NCBI RefSeq assembly: GCF_001611675.1
Contig: NZ_CP014766.1
Span: 2,604,001-2,668,000, forward strand
Length of the DNA stretch: 64,000 nt
DNA from: Pontibacter akesuensis
GTDB taxonomy: Bacteria > Bacteroidota > Bacteroidia > Cytophagales > Hymenobacteraceae
Direction of reading: 5' to 3'
Shown here: positions 42,108-51,672 of the stretch, in pieces
How positions within the stretch are numbered: the first letter of the stretch is position 1
Layout of the letters: each line of letters begins with the position of its first letter
Program-made: the position numbers and the translations under genes
Notes under the pieces: model-generated
What the model was told of the DNA's origin: nothing
Seen by the model: only the letters and a program-made list of their open reading frames with translations
The model's database searches: none

Positions 42108-42587
42108 CTACTGCTGCTGCGCTTCGGCAACGCGTACGCCAACCGAAAGCACGTGCGGCAGCGGATCGCGGCGCATGTACTGCGTCAGTTTGATGCGGTA
42201 GGTGCCTGCCTTCTCGAATTTTACATCGTCCAGCGCCACCACCTGCAGGTCGTAAATATCGCTGGAGCCATCACCCAGTGGCTTTCCCGTTTTGGAATCC
42301 ATCAGGAGCACCTCGTGCAGGCTCGCAGAGAGTTGTGTACTGTCAGGCCCCACTAACTGGTGGCGCAGGTACAGGTTGTAATAATCATACTGCAGGTTAT
42401 AGCGCACGTTGAAAGAAACGTCATATCGCTGCGTAGTATCCTTTATTTCGAAGTCAAAAACGGGGGCATTGTCGATTTGCCAGTTTCCATCCGGCAAATC
42501 GACATTCTGTTCATACACCCGTGCCGGATCACAGCCGATCAGCAGCAGCAACAGGGCCGCTACGCACATTATCATACTTCTAGGCAT
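42108..42587 (-). CDS. gldH: gliding motility lipoprotein GldH
   Basis: Starting at ATG 42587 the protein has 159 residues. The lipobox is LLLLLIGC after a short charged start, followed by DPARVYEQNVDLPDGNWQID, a recognised GldH beginning. The body is beta-rich and ends DPLPHVLSVGVRVAEAQ. GldH is needed for gliding motility and T9SS function in Flavobacterium johnsoniae, where it is a lipoprotein of unknown mechanism. It overlaps the RicT stop by 8 nt, an order (RicT then GldH) I believe is conserved in Bacteroidota. Confidence 0.88.
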   Translation of the reverse strand: MPRSMIMCVAALLLLLIGCDPARVYEQNVDLPDGNWQIDNAPVFDFEIKDTTQRYDVSFNVRYNLQYDYYNLYLRHQLVGPDSTQLSASLHEVLLMDSKTGKPLGDGSSDIYDLQVVALDDVKFEKAGTYRIKLTQYMRRDPLPHVLSVGVRVAEAQQQ

Positions 42588-44181
42588 CGGTGCGCGGTGG
42601 TTTAGTGCCCTGATCGGGCTTTTTGCCTTTAAAAGGTTTCCGGCGGCGCTTCTGGTTTTGTCCGCCACCACCCTGCTGCGCGCCATCAGGCGCACTTACG
42701 CCTCCTGGTGCCTCTGCCCGCGGTGGGCGTGGCTCACGTTTCTCACGACGCTCTCCTGGCTCCTTGCTTGCACGGGGTTCGCGGCTCTCCCTCGGCTCTC
42801 TGCTTTCACGCGGTTCCCTGTTCTCACGAGGAACCCGGTTTTCACGTGGCTCCCTGTTTTCCTGCTGTGGTTGGCCCTCCCTGCTTTTGTTTTTGTTGCG
42901 TGGCGGGCGCTGCCTACGTGGCCTGTCCTGTGTTTGCTGGTCATCAGATGGCGAGGAAGAGCCTGGTGCCCGTTCTCCCGCTACTGCGGCAGGAGCCTCT
43001 GCTCTTCTTTCCTGCTGTCCCTCGCCTGAACCGGATGGGCGCTTCTTCTTTTTCTTTTTCTTGCTGCTTTTATACTTGTCATCGAGGCGCTCGAGGCTAC
43101 CCTCCACCTGTGCCACAAACTCATTCTGCTTTACCTCTTCCTCCACTACCGGCATCAGGGTCTCCACCGCAATGCCCTTGGCATTCAGCTCCTGGATCTC
43201 CTGCACACGTTCCACCGGCACGGCATACCAATTGTTGTCGCCTCTGTAGCCGAACCACATCATGCGCTTGAAGATATCCGTTTTCTGCAGCATGGCATCA
43301 CCCTGCTGCGTCTGCAGTGGCCTGTTAACCGTTGGGATGTCCTTCAGGGCATCCATGTAGGTCTCCAGTTCATAGTTGAGGCAGCACTTGAGGCGGCCAC
43401 ACTGTCCGGACAACTTGCTCGGGTTGAGCGACAGGTTCTGGTAACGCGCAGCCGTGGTGGACACGCTCTTGAAATCGGTGAGCCAGGTAGAGCAGCAAAG
43501 CTCGCGGCCGCAGGAACCGATACCGCCCAGGCGGCCGGCTTCGTGGCGCAGGCTGATCTGGCGCATTTCAATGCGTATTTTAAACTCCTCAGCCAGCTTC
43601 TTGATCAGGTCGCGGAAATCCACCCTGTCGTCGGCCGAGTAGAAGAAAGTGGCCTTGGCGCGGTCTGCCTGGTACTCCACATCCGACAGCTTCATTTTCA
43701 GACGAAGCTGCTGTATGATTTCCCGGCTGCGGTACATGGTACTTCCCTCCAGGTCGCGCACTTCGTTGAACTTCTCCATGTCGCGCTCGTTGGCGATGCG
43801 GTAGATGCTGCGAATTTCCTCGTTGTTGTCTACCTTCTTCTTGAGCATCTGCAGCCGAACAAGCTCACCTTTCAGCGACACAAAGCCAATGTGGTGACCA
43901 TTGGGCACATCCACGACCACGGCGTCGCCGGTGGTCAGGTCCAGCCTGTTTATATTGCGAAAAAAGTCTTTGCGACCTCCTTTGAATCTTACCTCTATAA
44001 TATCGAACTCCTCAAACGACGTTGGTATTTCCATGTCGCTAAGCCAGTCGAATACGTTTAAACGGTTACAGCCTCCCGTGCTGCAGCCGCCGTTGCTTTT
44101 GCAGCCACCAACTACCTCTGTGCCTTCGGCACTGGTTGTCTTGGTGCCGCAGCCGCCACTAGAACATGAACTACATCCCAC
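42580..44181 (-). CDS. RicT / PSP1-domain protein with Cys-rich N terminus and Arg/Glu/Pro tail
   Basis: 533 residues. The start is GTG at 44181 with AAGGAG 9-10 nt before it. The first 38 residues carry six Cys (MGCSSCSSGGCGTKTT...GGCKSNGGCSTGGCN). Residues about 50-320 are the PSP1 domain, with GSCGRELCCSTW and GQCGRLKCCLNYE as the conserved Cys pairs that bind an iron-sulfur cluster in the RicAFT complex, which controls RNA maturation by RNase Y in Bacillus. The last 140 residues are disordered: KKKKKKKRP, then repeated REPRE/RESREPR units, ending in a lysine-rich end. The tail looks suited to RNA binding (inference). The function is by homology. Confidence 0.87.
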   Translation of the reverse strand: MGCSSCSSGGCGTKTTSAEGTEVVGGCKSNGGCSTGGCNRLNVFDWLSDMEIPTSFEEFDIIEVRFKGGRKDFFRNINRLDLTTGDAVVVDVPNGHHIGFVSLKGELVRLQMLKKKVDNNEEIRSIYRIANERDMEKFNEVRDLEGSTMYRSREIIQQLRLKMKLSDVEYQADRAKATFFYSADDRVDFRDLIKKLAEEFKIRIEMRQISLRHEAGRLGGIGSCGRELCCSTWLTDFKSVSTTAARYQNLSLNPSKLSGQCGRLKCCLNYELETYMDALKDIPTVNRPLQTQQGDAMLQKTDIFKRMMWFGYRGDNNWYAVPVERVQEIQELNAKGIAVETLMPVVEEEVKQNEFVAQVEGSLERLDDKYKSSKKKKKKKRPSGSGEGQQERRAEAPAAVAGERAPGSSSPSDDQQTQDRPRRQRPPRNKNKSREGQPQQENREPRENRVPRENREPRESREPRESREPRASKEPGERREKREPRPPRAEAPGGVSAPDGAQQGGGGQNQKRRRKPFKGKKPDQGTKPPRTDA

Positions 44182-44237
44182 TTTTTATATCTCCTTATAT
44201 AGCTAGGCTATTCTTGTTTTCTAAAATAGTTAATTAA

Positions 44238-44245
44238 CAAATATA
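44238..44245 (-). promoter_or_regulatory. -7 box TATATTTG upstream of the RicT gene
   Basis: A perfect TAnnTTTG on the minus strand (plus strand CAAATATA), 57 nt before the GTG start. No certain -33. Confidence 0.45.
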
Positions 44246-44410
44246 ACAATTTTTTAGGCTTTTGCTTTGGCCGCCTGTAAAACTGCTCCTCTCGCAAACA
44301 CAAGAACACACGGATTAGTGCTACCTGTACCCGCAAAAGCACGCAATGGCCCTATACGAAAAATGAGGAGCGGGTGGGGCTGGCACAGAATTAAAGTATA
44401 ATTTTAGGGA

Positions 44411-45835
44411 ATGCTTCGGAAGTTACTCTCTCATGCCGCTATCTATGGCCTGGCTGCACAATTGCCCCGTGTGGCTGGCGTGCTCGCACTTCCTGTTATT
44501 ACCCCCTACTTAACCCCCACCGATTATGGTGTGGCGGGGGTTATGTCTGCTTACTTGGCTGCGCTAACGCTAGTGCATTCACTGGGGCTTGGTACTGTTG
44601 AAATGAACAGTTTTGTAAAGTACCCACTGCGCTATAAGTGGATCTGGCGACAAATACACGGTTTTATGCTGCTGTGGTCGGTTATGTATGGTCTTCTTAT
44701 GTTTGCAGTGTTATATGCCGTTGTGCCAGATGAAGCAAGCGGAAATGAATTAGTGCTCGTGTTACTTCAGGTAATTCCGGTTGCTTTTCTGGCTCCCACT
44801 TCAGGCTACGGCGGCACTACTTTTCTGCTCCGGCAGCAGCCTATGTCCATTGCGTGGCGCTCGTTTGTAGCCGGGTTGATGATGGTGGCGCTGAATATTT
44901 ATTTTATTGCAGAAATGCGTTTGGGTTACATGGGATGGTTTTACGCCAGCTTCTGTAGCGAAGTCATACTCTTCTTGCTTTACTTCAAAAAAGTATACTT
45001 TGATGAGAAGATTTGGCCGATATTTCGCTTTAAGATGCACCGAATACGCCATTCTCTCCGAATTGGTCTGCCCATGGTGCCGCACAATTTTTCAACTTTT
45101 CTGTTAGATGCATCCGACAAGTTGGTGATGGATGCGTTAAAAATACCTATTACACGCATTGGCTCTTATAACCTTGCCTCGAGCTTTGGGTTATATTTCT
45201 CAGCTGCATCTGGTGCATTGGAGCAGGCTGCCAGCCCTTTTTACTATCAATACTATGCAAAGTCTAAAGATAAAGCTGCCCTACTGTCTGCACGTAAAAT
45301 GACGCTCACAATGCAGGCTTTTTTCCTGATGACCACCTTTGCCGTTTCAATTTGGCTAAAAGAAGTGTTTCAACTGCTTATAAAAAATAATGTTTTGCAG
45401 CAGGCTTACCCCTTGGCTATAGTTATCTTGATGGGGTACAACTACAGGCCTATGTATTGGGCTGTGGTGAATAGATTGGCGTATGAAGAGAAAACAAAGG
45501 TGCTTTGGAAAATATCGCTAGTGGCGGGGCTGGGAAACGTGCTTCTAAACCTATTATTGATTCCTTACTATGGGATAGAGGCAGCTGCTTTTACTACGTT
45601 TGCCGCACTGATGTATATGGGATACAGTGGTTTTATGCTGAAGGAGTACAAGCAGTTGCCCCGGATACCGCACTACCCTCTGCTGTGGCTTATGGCTACT
45701 ACTGGCTTGTTGCTTCTTTCTTATTATTTGTCCGACGTCGCTGTTCTAGTAAAAGTTATGATTACAGGCTCTCTGTTAACACTGGTGACTCTGTGGGTTG
45801 TTCTAAATATCAAAACCACTAAGTCGGTAGTTTAG
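44411..45835 (+). CDS. polysaccharide flippase (Wzx/MATE-like)
   Basis: 474 residues with about 12-14 membrane helices. The N terminus MLRKLLSHAAIYGLAAQLPRVAGVL and PTDYGVAGVMSAYLAAL are typical of the polysaccharide-transport MviN/Wzx clan. It flips lipid-linked oligosaccharides across the inner membrane. The gene is AT-richer than its neighbours (many TAT, TTA and AAA codons), which suggests transfer or weak codon selection. It stands alone; no glycosyltransferases lie directly beside it. Confidence 0.83.
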   Translation: MLRKLLSHAAIYGLAAQLPRVAGVLALPVITPYLTPTDYGVAGVMSAYLAALTLVHSLGLGTVEMNSFVKYPLRYKWIWRQIHGFMLLWSVMYGLLMFAVLYAVVPDEASGNELVLVLLQVIPVAFLAPTSGYGGTTFLLRQQPMSIAWRSFVAGLMMVALNIYFIAEMRLGYMGWFYASFCSEVILFLLYFKKVYFDEKIWPIFRFKMHRIRHSLRIGLPMVPHNFSTFLLDASDKLVMDALKIPITRIGSYNLASSFGLYFSAASGALEQAASPFYYQYYAKSKDKAALLSARKMTLTMQAFFLMTTFAVSIWLKEVFQLLIKNNVLQQAYPLAIVILMGYNYRPMYWAVVNRLAYEEKTKVLWKISLVAGLGNVLLNLLLIPYYGIEAAAFTTFAALMYMGYSGFMLKEYKQLPRIPHYPLLWLMATTGLLLLSYYLSDVAVLVKVMITGSLLTLVTLWVVLNIKTTKSVV

Positions 45836-45916
45836 TCCGGCTAATCAGTCTGAAAGGTACTGCAGCTGTAAGCTCTTATAGCATGTTTTGGCGTAAATAC
45901 TACCTCATCTAGCACA

Positions 45917-46795
45917 ATGCAACCCATGCCTAACTTCCGTTTCACCTTCTTAACAGCCCATGAAATGTCGCTGCTGCGGCAAACGTTTCTGGATGCTTTC
46001 GCTGATTACGTTGTGCCGATACAACTAAGTGAAACACAGTTCCAAACCAAGTTGAAGCGGGAGGGAATAGCACCGGAGTTCTGTGTAGCCGCCTATGTAG
46101 GGGATGAAATGGCAGGGTTTATACTTACGGGACTAGGGGAATGGGAAGGCAAGCCAACTGCTTACAATGCCGGTACAGGCGTGAAGCCCATGTACCGCGG
46201 GCACCGGCTTACGGAGCAACTGTATGCTTTCCTGCTGCCAAAACTGCGCGAGAGCGGAGTGGAGCAGTGCCTGCTGGAGGTGATACAAGACAACAAACCA
46301 GCACTTAAATCCTATGAGCGCACAGGGATGCGTATTACCCGCTCCCTCGACTGCTTCCGCTCTCCCAAGCAGGAAATTCTTTTTTCCACAGACATGCCTG
46401 ATGACATTACTCTTTCCTTGGCCTCACGGCCTGATTGGAAGGTTTATGATACATTTAAGGATGTTGCGCCTACGTGGCAAAATAACAGTGCAGCTATCAA
46501 GCGGAGCGGTAGCGAGTGTGTGACGCTGGAGGCCGTTAATTCTTTTGAGGAGGTAGTGGGGGTCATTTCTTTCTTCCCAAAACTCGGAACGGTTGCACAA
46601 CTGGCGGTGGATGCGCGCTGGCGCGACATAGGGGTGGGGTCAGCGCTGCTGCGGGAGGCGGTGCAGCGGACAGAAGCATCCGCCCTGCTTTTCATCAACA
46701 TCGACCATACTGCCAAAGAATTCATCACGTTTCTGGAGCGTCGGCATTTTAAGGTGATACTTCGCCAGTATGAAATGTTGATGGCTATTGTTTAG
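45917..46795 (+). CDS. two-domain GNAT N-acetyltransferase
   Basis: 292 residues with two GNAT folds. The first runs to about residue 155 with VKPMYRGHRLTEQLYAF as its acetyl-CoA loop and VIQDNKPALKSYERTGM; the second (about 170-292) has VAQLAVDARWRDIGVGSALL as its loop and LLFINIDHTAKEFITFLERRHF. In many double GNATs one domain is inactive; the first loop deviates from the Q/RxxGxG/A consensus (YRGHRL) more than the second (RDIGVG). The second start (MPNFRF) is 9 nt downstream. Confidence 0.85.
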   Translation: MQPMPNFRFTFLTAHEMSLLRQTFLDAFADYVVPIQLSETQFQTKLKREGIAPEFCVAAYVGDEMAGFILTGLGEWEGKPTAYNAGTGVKPMYRGHRLTEQLYAFLLPKLRESGVEQCLLEVIQDNKPALKSYERTGMRITRSLDCFRSPKQEILFSTDMPDDITLSLASRPDWKVYDTFKDVAPTWQNNSAAIKRSGSECVTLEAVNSFEEVVGVISFFPKLGTVAQLAVDARWRDIGVGSALLREAVQRTEASALLFINIDHTAKEFITFLERRHFKVILRQYEMLMAIV

Positions 46796-46857
46796 GGAAG
46801 GCAATCAGAATCAGGTACTGCTCTTTCCCTTTCTTTGGAAGAGTTAAAGCTGTAATA

Positions 46858-46890
46858 CTTTAAGCGTACCAGCCCATATCCGTACCTTTG
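46858..46890 (+). promoter_or_regulatory. promoter with -33-like TTTA and -7 TACCTTTG, upstream of the Gdx/SugE gene
   Basis: TTTA at 46858-46861 and TACCTTTG at 46883-46890 are spaced 21 nt apart, the expected arrangement for a Bacteroidota promoter. The box is 25 nt before the ATG at 46916. I see no guanidine riboswitch in the gap, so regulation by guanidinium RNA is unlikely here. Confidence 0.55.
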
Positions 46891-46915
46891 TATCTCAACA
46901 TAACTGAACTACAAG

Positions 46916-47245
46916 ATGAATATAGCATGGGTATACTTGCTGCTGGCTGGTATTTGTGAGATTGGCTGGGCGTTTGGGCTTAAGTACAGCGAGGGTTTTA
47001 CAAAGGTTGGCGTAAGCATTGTGACGGTTGTCGTAATGATTTTAAGTTTCGTGCTACTCTCGCAGGCCATGAAGACCTTGCCCTTGGGTACCGCCTACGG
47101 TATCTGGACAGGGATTGGAGCCGCGGGTACGGCCGTACTTGGAATGGTGTTCCTGGATGAACCCCGTGACGTTATCCGCATCGTTTGCCTGCTGCTCATT
47201 ATTACAGGCGTGGTCGGCCTGAAGGTTTTCTCTGGGGTGAAATAA
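46916..47245 (+). CDS. SMR transporter of the Gdx/SugE type (guanidinium exporter)
   Basis: 109 residues, four membrane helices. The first helix AGICEIGWAFGLKYSEGFTK carries the essential Glu and the GLKY..GF motif that distinguishes Gdx (formerly SugE) from multidrug EmrE. LPLGTAYGIWTGIGAAGTAVLG matches the E. coli Gdx segment closely. Gdx exports guanidinium in exchange for protons, and family members are dual-topology dimers. It starts 120 nt after the GNAT gene with its own promoter. Confidence 0.9.
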   Translation: MNIAWVYLLLAGICEIGWAFGLKYSEGFTKVGVSIVTVVVMILSFVLLSQAMKTLPLGTAYGIWTGIGAAGTAVLGMVFLDEPRDVIRIVCLLLIITGVVGLKVFSGVK

Positions 47246-47246
47246 G

Positions 47247-48077
47247 CTATTCTACTACGTATACATCCAGCGCCTTTTGTGAAAACAAGTATAACTGGGT
47301 TTCTCCTACAAGCGCACTACTGTAATTCTTCTCTGTCGGGAGTTCCAGCGTGCGAGCCGCTTGGGTGTAAAGATTACGGAAGTGCAGTTTGTTGTCCTTC
47401 ACAAAGTATAGCTCATTGTCGCGGAAGCCGATGTGGGACAGACCAGTGTAAGGGAGTGTCGTTTTATAGTTGCCCAAATTATCAAACACCAGAACACCGC
47501 TGTTAAAATCGAGCAGGTATACCATATTCTGGTACTCACGCAACTGGCGCACATCAAACTTTGCCCGGTCCAGCAACAGGTTCAACGGCGTTTCCACCGT
47601 CAGTTCGCGCACATTTGGGTTCAGCTTGCTTAAAGTCAGGTTTGATTCATCAAAGAGCCAGTAACCTTGGTCGGCAGCGGGTGCGGCTAGCTTGGCGGTG
47701 CCTTGCCGGTTCACTTCCAGGAGATCAAGGCTGCTGATGGGGCGCAGAAAACGATCCAACAATACAAGTTGCTGGCTTCCCTCATAAAAAAGCAGGATCT
47801 TCATCGGATTCCAAGCATGAATGCTGGAAAAACGAGCCCGTGTGGGAGGAGAGTATACATCCAAGGGAGTGCCCCAAGGGTCGAGGCGCAGCAGGTTCTG
47901 GCTTTCGTCCAGCAGGTAAATATTACCTGTGCGGTCCTGGGAAACGGCTGTTGCAGAACTGGTAACAACGGAATGACTATAGCGCAACACGGGTGCCTGG
48001 AGCGTGTCCTGCGCCATGCCTGGTGCCCCTGCTACAAAGAGCAGCCACAGCACGAGAACGTGTATTTTAGCCTTCAA
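47247..48077 (-). CDS. secreted beta-propeller-like protein, upstream overlap with LpxH-like gene
   Basis: 276 residues with a signal peptide (MKAKIHVLVLWLLFVAGAPGMAQ). Repeated strands such as DRTGNIYLLDESQNLLRLDPWG, KILLFYEGSQQLVLLDRF and QNMVYLLDFNSGVLVFDNLGNY suggest an NHL-like propeller. The N terminus overlaps the end of the LpxH-like gene by 11 nt, so the two are translationally coupled. The function is unknown; its fixed link to LpxH would suggest an envelope role (inference). Confidence 0.75.
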   Translation of the reverse strand: MKAKIHVLVLWLLFVAGAPGMAQDTLQAPVLRYSHSVVTSSATAVSQDRTGNIYLLDESQNLLRLDPWGTPLDVYSPPTRARFSSIHAWNPMKILLFYEGSQQLVLLDRFLRPISSLDLLEVNRQGTAKLAAPAADQGYWLFDESNLTLSKLNPNVRELTVETPLNLLLDRAKFDVRQLREYQNMVYLLDFNSGVLVFDNLGNYKTTLPYTGLSHIGFRDNELYFVKDNKLHFRNLYTQAARTLELPTEKNYSSALVGETQLYLFSQKALDVYVVE

Positions 48078-48840
48078 AGGTTTTCAACTCGAGTGTGTTT
48101 CCGTCATACACGGCATATGTGCAAAAATTGACCCATTCTCCCAGGTTAATGTACTGCGCCTGCTCGCCGATTGACATTTCCAGCGGCAGGTGACGGTGCC
48201 CGAAGATATAATAATCGTGATGCTGCTTTTGCTCTACTTCCTGGCAATACTGCACCAGCCACTCGCGCTCCCCGAAAAACTCCTCGTCCTTCTTCACATT
48301 GCTGATGCGACTGCGCTGCGACCATTTGTTGGCCACACCGATGCCAAGGTTTGGGTGCACGCGGGCAAACAGCCATTGGCACACTTTGTTGTCAAACACC
48401 TTTTTCAGCAGCTTGTAAGTATGGTCGCCGGGGCCAAGGCCATCGCCGTGGCCGATGTAAAAGGTTTTGTTCCCGATCCGGGTAGAGATAGGCTCCCGCA
48501 CAATCGGGATGTTCAGCTCCTCCGGGAAATAATTGAACATCCACATATCGTGGTTGCCTGTAAAAAAGTAAATGGGAATACCAGCGTCTGTGAGCTCTGC
48601 CAGTTTGCCTTGCAGTCTGATGAAACCTTTCGGAATAGCGTGGCGGTACTCAAACCAGAAGTCGAAGATATCGCCTACCAGTAGTATGGCGGCCGCATCC
48701 TGCTGCACCTGTCCTAACCAGCGCACGATTTTCTTTTCGCGCTGGCGGCTGCTTTCTAAATCTGGTGCCCCCAGGTGAAAGTCGGAGGCGAAGTATACTT
48801 TTGTGCCGGGTTCCAGCTCGTTAATGCGGAAGGTCATCAA
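48067..48840 (-). CDS. lpxH: UDP-2,3-diacylglucosamine pyrophosphatase (LpxH-like)
   Basis: LpxH removes UMP from UDP-2,3-diacylglucosamine to give lipid X in lipid A synthesis, at the cytoplasmic face of the inner membrane. The 257-residue calcineurin-like protein has the metal motifs ASDFHLGAPD, LVGDIFDFWFEY, FTGNHDMWMF, YIGHGDGLG and FGHRHLP in order. It is coupled with a downstream propeller gene and overlaps the preceding LUD gene by 20 nt, so the three genes form one transcript. It starts with two Met; either can be the initiator. Confidence 0.9.
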   Translation of the reverse strand: MMTFRINELEPGTKVYFASDFHLGAPDLESSRQREKKIVRWLGQVQQDAAAILLVGDIFDFWFEYRHAIPKGFIRLQGKLAELTDAGIPIYFFTGNHDMWMFNYFPEELNIPIVREPISTRIGNKTFYIGHGDGLGPGDHTYKLLKKVFDNKVCQWLFARVHPNLGIGVANKWSQRSRISNVKKDEEFFGEREWLVQYCQEVEQKQHHDYYIFGHRHLPLEMSIGEQAQYINLGEWVNFCTYAVYDGNTLELKTFEG

Positions 48841-49474
48841 TCAGGAAAAGGACTAGCTGTTTGGGGCCATGGGCACCCATTACCAGGGTTTTCTCAATGT
48901 CGGCGGTGCGGCTTGGGCCACTGACCAGCGATACCATCGAGGGGAAATTCTCTTTATACTTGTTGCGCACGCGCTGCAGGGCATCTTTGATATCCGGCAC
49001 GAGTTGGCTGGCATTGGCTACCACCATGTGCGTGCTCGGGTAAATGCTTAGGCGGCGGCCTCCCATATTGGCGGAGCTTACCATCAAACTTCCGGTGCGG
49101 GCTACCAAAGCCTCACAGGTAGTTAGGCTGGCATCTACGCCCTGCACGAAGTTCTCCTCGTCTGTTACAATCTCAATGCCGGCCTGCTGCAGTGCACCTT
49201 GCAAGTTTTTTTCCCACACGCACAGGTGCTGCAGGTGCTGCTCTTTCTTGTAGACGTACAGTTGATCGAAGAAGTCTTCCTGATCCTCGCAGTACAGGAA
49301 GACGCCGGCGTTCTTGATGAACATCTCGGCAAACACCAGTGACAAGTCCTCCATCTCCATTTTAGGGTACAGGGGAGAGGTGAAGTCTGGGGTAGGAGGC
49401 AGAAAAGGCGCCGACTTAGCCAGCGCCTCTCTTACTCTTCTTAATACTATTTCTTTTGATTTTGCTTCGTACAT
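48821..49474 (-). CDS. LUD (LutC/YkgG) domain protein
   Basis: Starting at ATG 49474 (MYEAKSKEIVLRRVREAL) gives 217 residues. LUD proteins are found in lactate-utilisation operons as the LutC subunit. Conserved segments include ASLTTCEALVARTGSLMVSS, GRRLSIYPSTHMVVAN and VSGPSRTADIEKTLVMGAHGP. LutA and LutB are not present here, so a role in lactate oxidation cannot be claimed for this gene. It ends inside the LpxH-like start. Confidence 0.85.
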   Translation of the reverse strand: MYEAKSKEIVLRRVREALAKSAPFLPPTPDFTSPLYPKMEMEDLSLVFAEMFIKNAGVFLYCEDQEDFFDQLYVYKKEQHLQHLCVWEKNLQGALQQAGIEIVTDEENFVQGVDASLTTCEALVARTGSLMVSSANMGGRRLSIYPSTHMVVANASQLVPDIKDALQRVRNKYKENFPSMVSLVSGPSRTADIEKTLVMGAHGPKQLVLFLIDDLPH

Positions 49475-49484
49475 GCCTGCTTTA

Positions 49485-51605
49485 TCAAGCTGTTCTCGAA
49501 TTAATACTGTCTTGTTCGGCCGGTGAGCCGCCGCCATTCAGTGGAGTGCCGGGAACGCTTCCTTCCTCTTGTTCAGGATGGATGGTCTGGCCAAGCTCCA
49601 CCGGGTGCTGCTGCTCTACCTCACTCTTTGTCTTGCTACGGTCTGTACCAGCTGTATGTGCCTGGTAAGCGGTCAGCGAGTCAAAAGGCCTTGGGCCAAC
49701 CAGGCGCTCCAGGTCGTTTTGGAACAGGATCTCTTTCTCCAGAAGCTCCTGCGCCACCACTTCCAGCTCATGGCTCTTCTCGCGCAGCAAGGCCTTGGTG
49801 CGCTCGTAGGCAGCACTAATGATGTGGCGTACTTCCTCATCAATCGTCTGTGCGGTAGCCTCTGAGTACGGCTTGCTGAACTGCATGTCAGACTGCTTGG
49901 AATCATAGAATGATACGTTGCCAATCTTGCTGTTCATACCGTACATGGTCACGATGCTGTAAGCCATTTTGGTGATACGCTCCAGGTCGCTCAAGGCACC
50001 TGTTGATATCTTGCCGAACACCAGCTCTTCGGCGGCGCGGCCACCAAGGGCCATGCACATCTCGTCGATCAGCTGCTCGGTGGTGTACAGGAACTGCTCT
50101 TTCGGCAGGTACTGCGCATAACCCAGCGCGGCTACACCACGCGGCACAATGCTCACCTTCACCAACGGATCGGCGTGCTCCATAAACCAGCCGGTAATAG
50201 CATGACCTGCCTCGTGGTAAGCGACGATTTTCTTCTCACCCGGAGAGATAATCTTGTTCTTCTTCTCCAGACCACCAATTACACGGTCAATGGCATCGTT
50301 GAAATCCTGCTGCTCCACCGACTTTTTGTTACGGCGTGCTGCGATAAGTGCAGCCTCGTTACAAACGTTGGCGATTTCGGCACCGGCAAAGCCAGGTGTC
50401 TGAGCGGCCAGCTTCTTCGAGTTCACGTCCTGCGACAGCGTCAGCGGCTTCAGGTGCACATCGAATATCTCGGTACGTCCGTTAATGTCCGGCTTGTCTA
50501 TACTTACCTGGCGGTCGAAACGTCCTGGGCGCAGCAAGGCAGAGTCCAGTGTGTCGGGGCGGTTGGTTGCTGCAAGTATGATAACGCCTGAGTCAGTTGC
50601 GAAACCGTCCATCTCCACCAGCAGGGAGTTCAGCGTATTTTCGCGCTCGTCGTTACCACCTGGCTGCTGTCCGCGGCTACGGTGGCGGCCGATGGCGTCA
50701 ATCTCATCAATAAAGATGATACAAGGTGCTTTGGCTTTTGCCTGCTTAAAGAGGTCACGCACACGAGCGGCACCCACACCCACAAACATTTCCACAAAGT
50801 CAGAGCCGGATAGCGAGAAGAACGGTACGTCCGCCTCACCGGCCACGGCTTTCGCCAAAAGGGTTTTACCTGTTCCCGGAGGGCCTACCAGCAAAGCGCC
50901 TTTCGGTATTTTACCACCAAGTATGGTGAACTTGCTCGGGTTTTTCAGGAACTCCACAATCTCCTGCACTTCTTCTTTTGCCTCTTCCAGGCCAGCCACG
51001 TCCTTAAACGTGATCTTTACCTTGTTCTCGGCATCAAAAAGAGCGGCTTTAGACTTGCCGATGTTGAAGATCTGTCCACCTGTGCCACCGGAAGTAACCC
51101 GGCGCATCAGGAACCAGAAACCGAACAGCAGCAGAATCAGGAAGCCCCACGTGGCAAAGAAATCCATAAAGCCTGTGCGATCCTCCGGCCTTAGCGGTAC
51201 CCGCTCTTCGCGGGGCACGTTTGCCTGCAGTTCGTCGAGATCTTTCTCGAAAGACTCCGGTGTGATTACCTGGAAGTGGTAATGCGGGCCCTGTTCCGCG
51301 CCGCCAAGCGTGCCGCGATCCTTTAGTTCTTTGTACTTCTCATTCTCCAACGCCTCCTCCTTCAGGAATACCTCCACGGTTTTTTTGTTAACCAGGGAAA
51401 GGCGCTTCACGTCGCCGCTCAGGAGCATTTGCTCAAACTCCTGCTGGCTTGTCTCTACCGATGCGTTGTTGTTGTTCAGCCACGTAAGGCCGAAAATCAA
51501 CAAGATCAGTACGGCCAACATCCACAGCTGCATGGTAGGGCGCGGTGGGGTGTTGGGGATAATAGGCTTTTTCTTTTTGTTGCCTTTATTATTATTTTCT
51601 GTCAT
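49485..51605 (-). CDS. ftsH: ATP-dependent zinc metalloprotease FtsH
   Basis: 706 residues. Two membrane helices (about 25-45 and 150-170) bracket a periplasmic domain, then comes the AAA+ module with Walker A GPPGTGKT near residue 240 and the second region of homology, and the zinc protease with HEAGH near residue 463. FtsH degrades misfolded membrane proteins and some regulators, including LpxC in enterobacteria; LpxH is a neighbour, but that link is not shown here. The gene lies 10 nt upstream of the LUD gene and may share its transcript. Confidence 0.97.
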   Translation of the reverse strand: MTENNNKGNKKKKPIIPNTPPRPTMQLWMLAVLILLIFGLTWLNNNNASVETSQQEFEQMLLSGDVKRLSLVNKKTVEVFLKEEALENEKYKELKDRGTLGGAEQGPHYHFQVITPESFEKDLDELQANVPREERVPLRPEDRTGFMDFFATWGFLILLLFGFWFLMRRVTSGGTGGQIFNIGKSKAALFDAENKVKITFKDVAGLEEAKEEVQEIVEFLKNPSKFTILGGKIPKGALLVGPPGTGKTLLAKAVAGEADVPFFSLSGSDFVEMFVGVGAARVRDLFKQAKAKAPCIIFIDEIDAIGRHRSRGQQPGGNDERENTLNSLLVEMDGFATDSGVIILAATNRPDTLDSALLRPGRFDRQVSIDKPDINGRTEIFDVHLKPLTLSQDVNSKKLAAQTPGFAGAEIANVCNEAALIAARRNKKSVEQQDFNDAIDRVIGGLEKKNKIISPGEKKIVAYHEAGHAITGWFMEHADPLVKVSIVPRGVAALGYAQYLPKEQFLYTTEQLIDEMCMALGGRAAEELVFGKISTGALSDLERITKMAYSIVTMYGMNSKIGNVSFYDSKQSDMQFSKPYSEATAQTIDEEVRHIISAAYERTKALLREKSHELEVVAQELLEKEILFQNDLERLVGPRPFDSLTAYQAHTAGTDRSKTKSEVEQQHPVELGQTIHPEQEEGSVPGTPLNGGGSPAEQDSINSRTA

Positions 51606-51672
51606 TGATGTTTTTGTTCAATTGTGTGGAAAACAGGAACCTGTGCCAAATGTTCAGCACAGGTTTAGGCTG

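Noticed and set aside
42108..42695. Longer GldH start at 42695
   Set aside because: The extra 36 residues overlap the RicT tail; ATG 42587 gives a proper lipobox.
46796..46915. Guanidine riboswitch in front of the Gdx/SugE gene
   Set aside because: I see none of the conserved guanidine-I segments; the gap holds a normal promoter.
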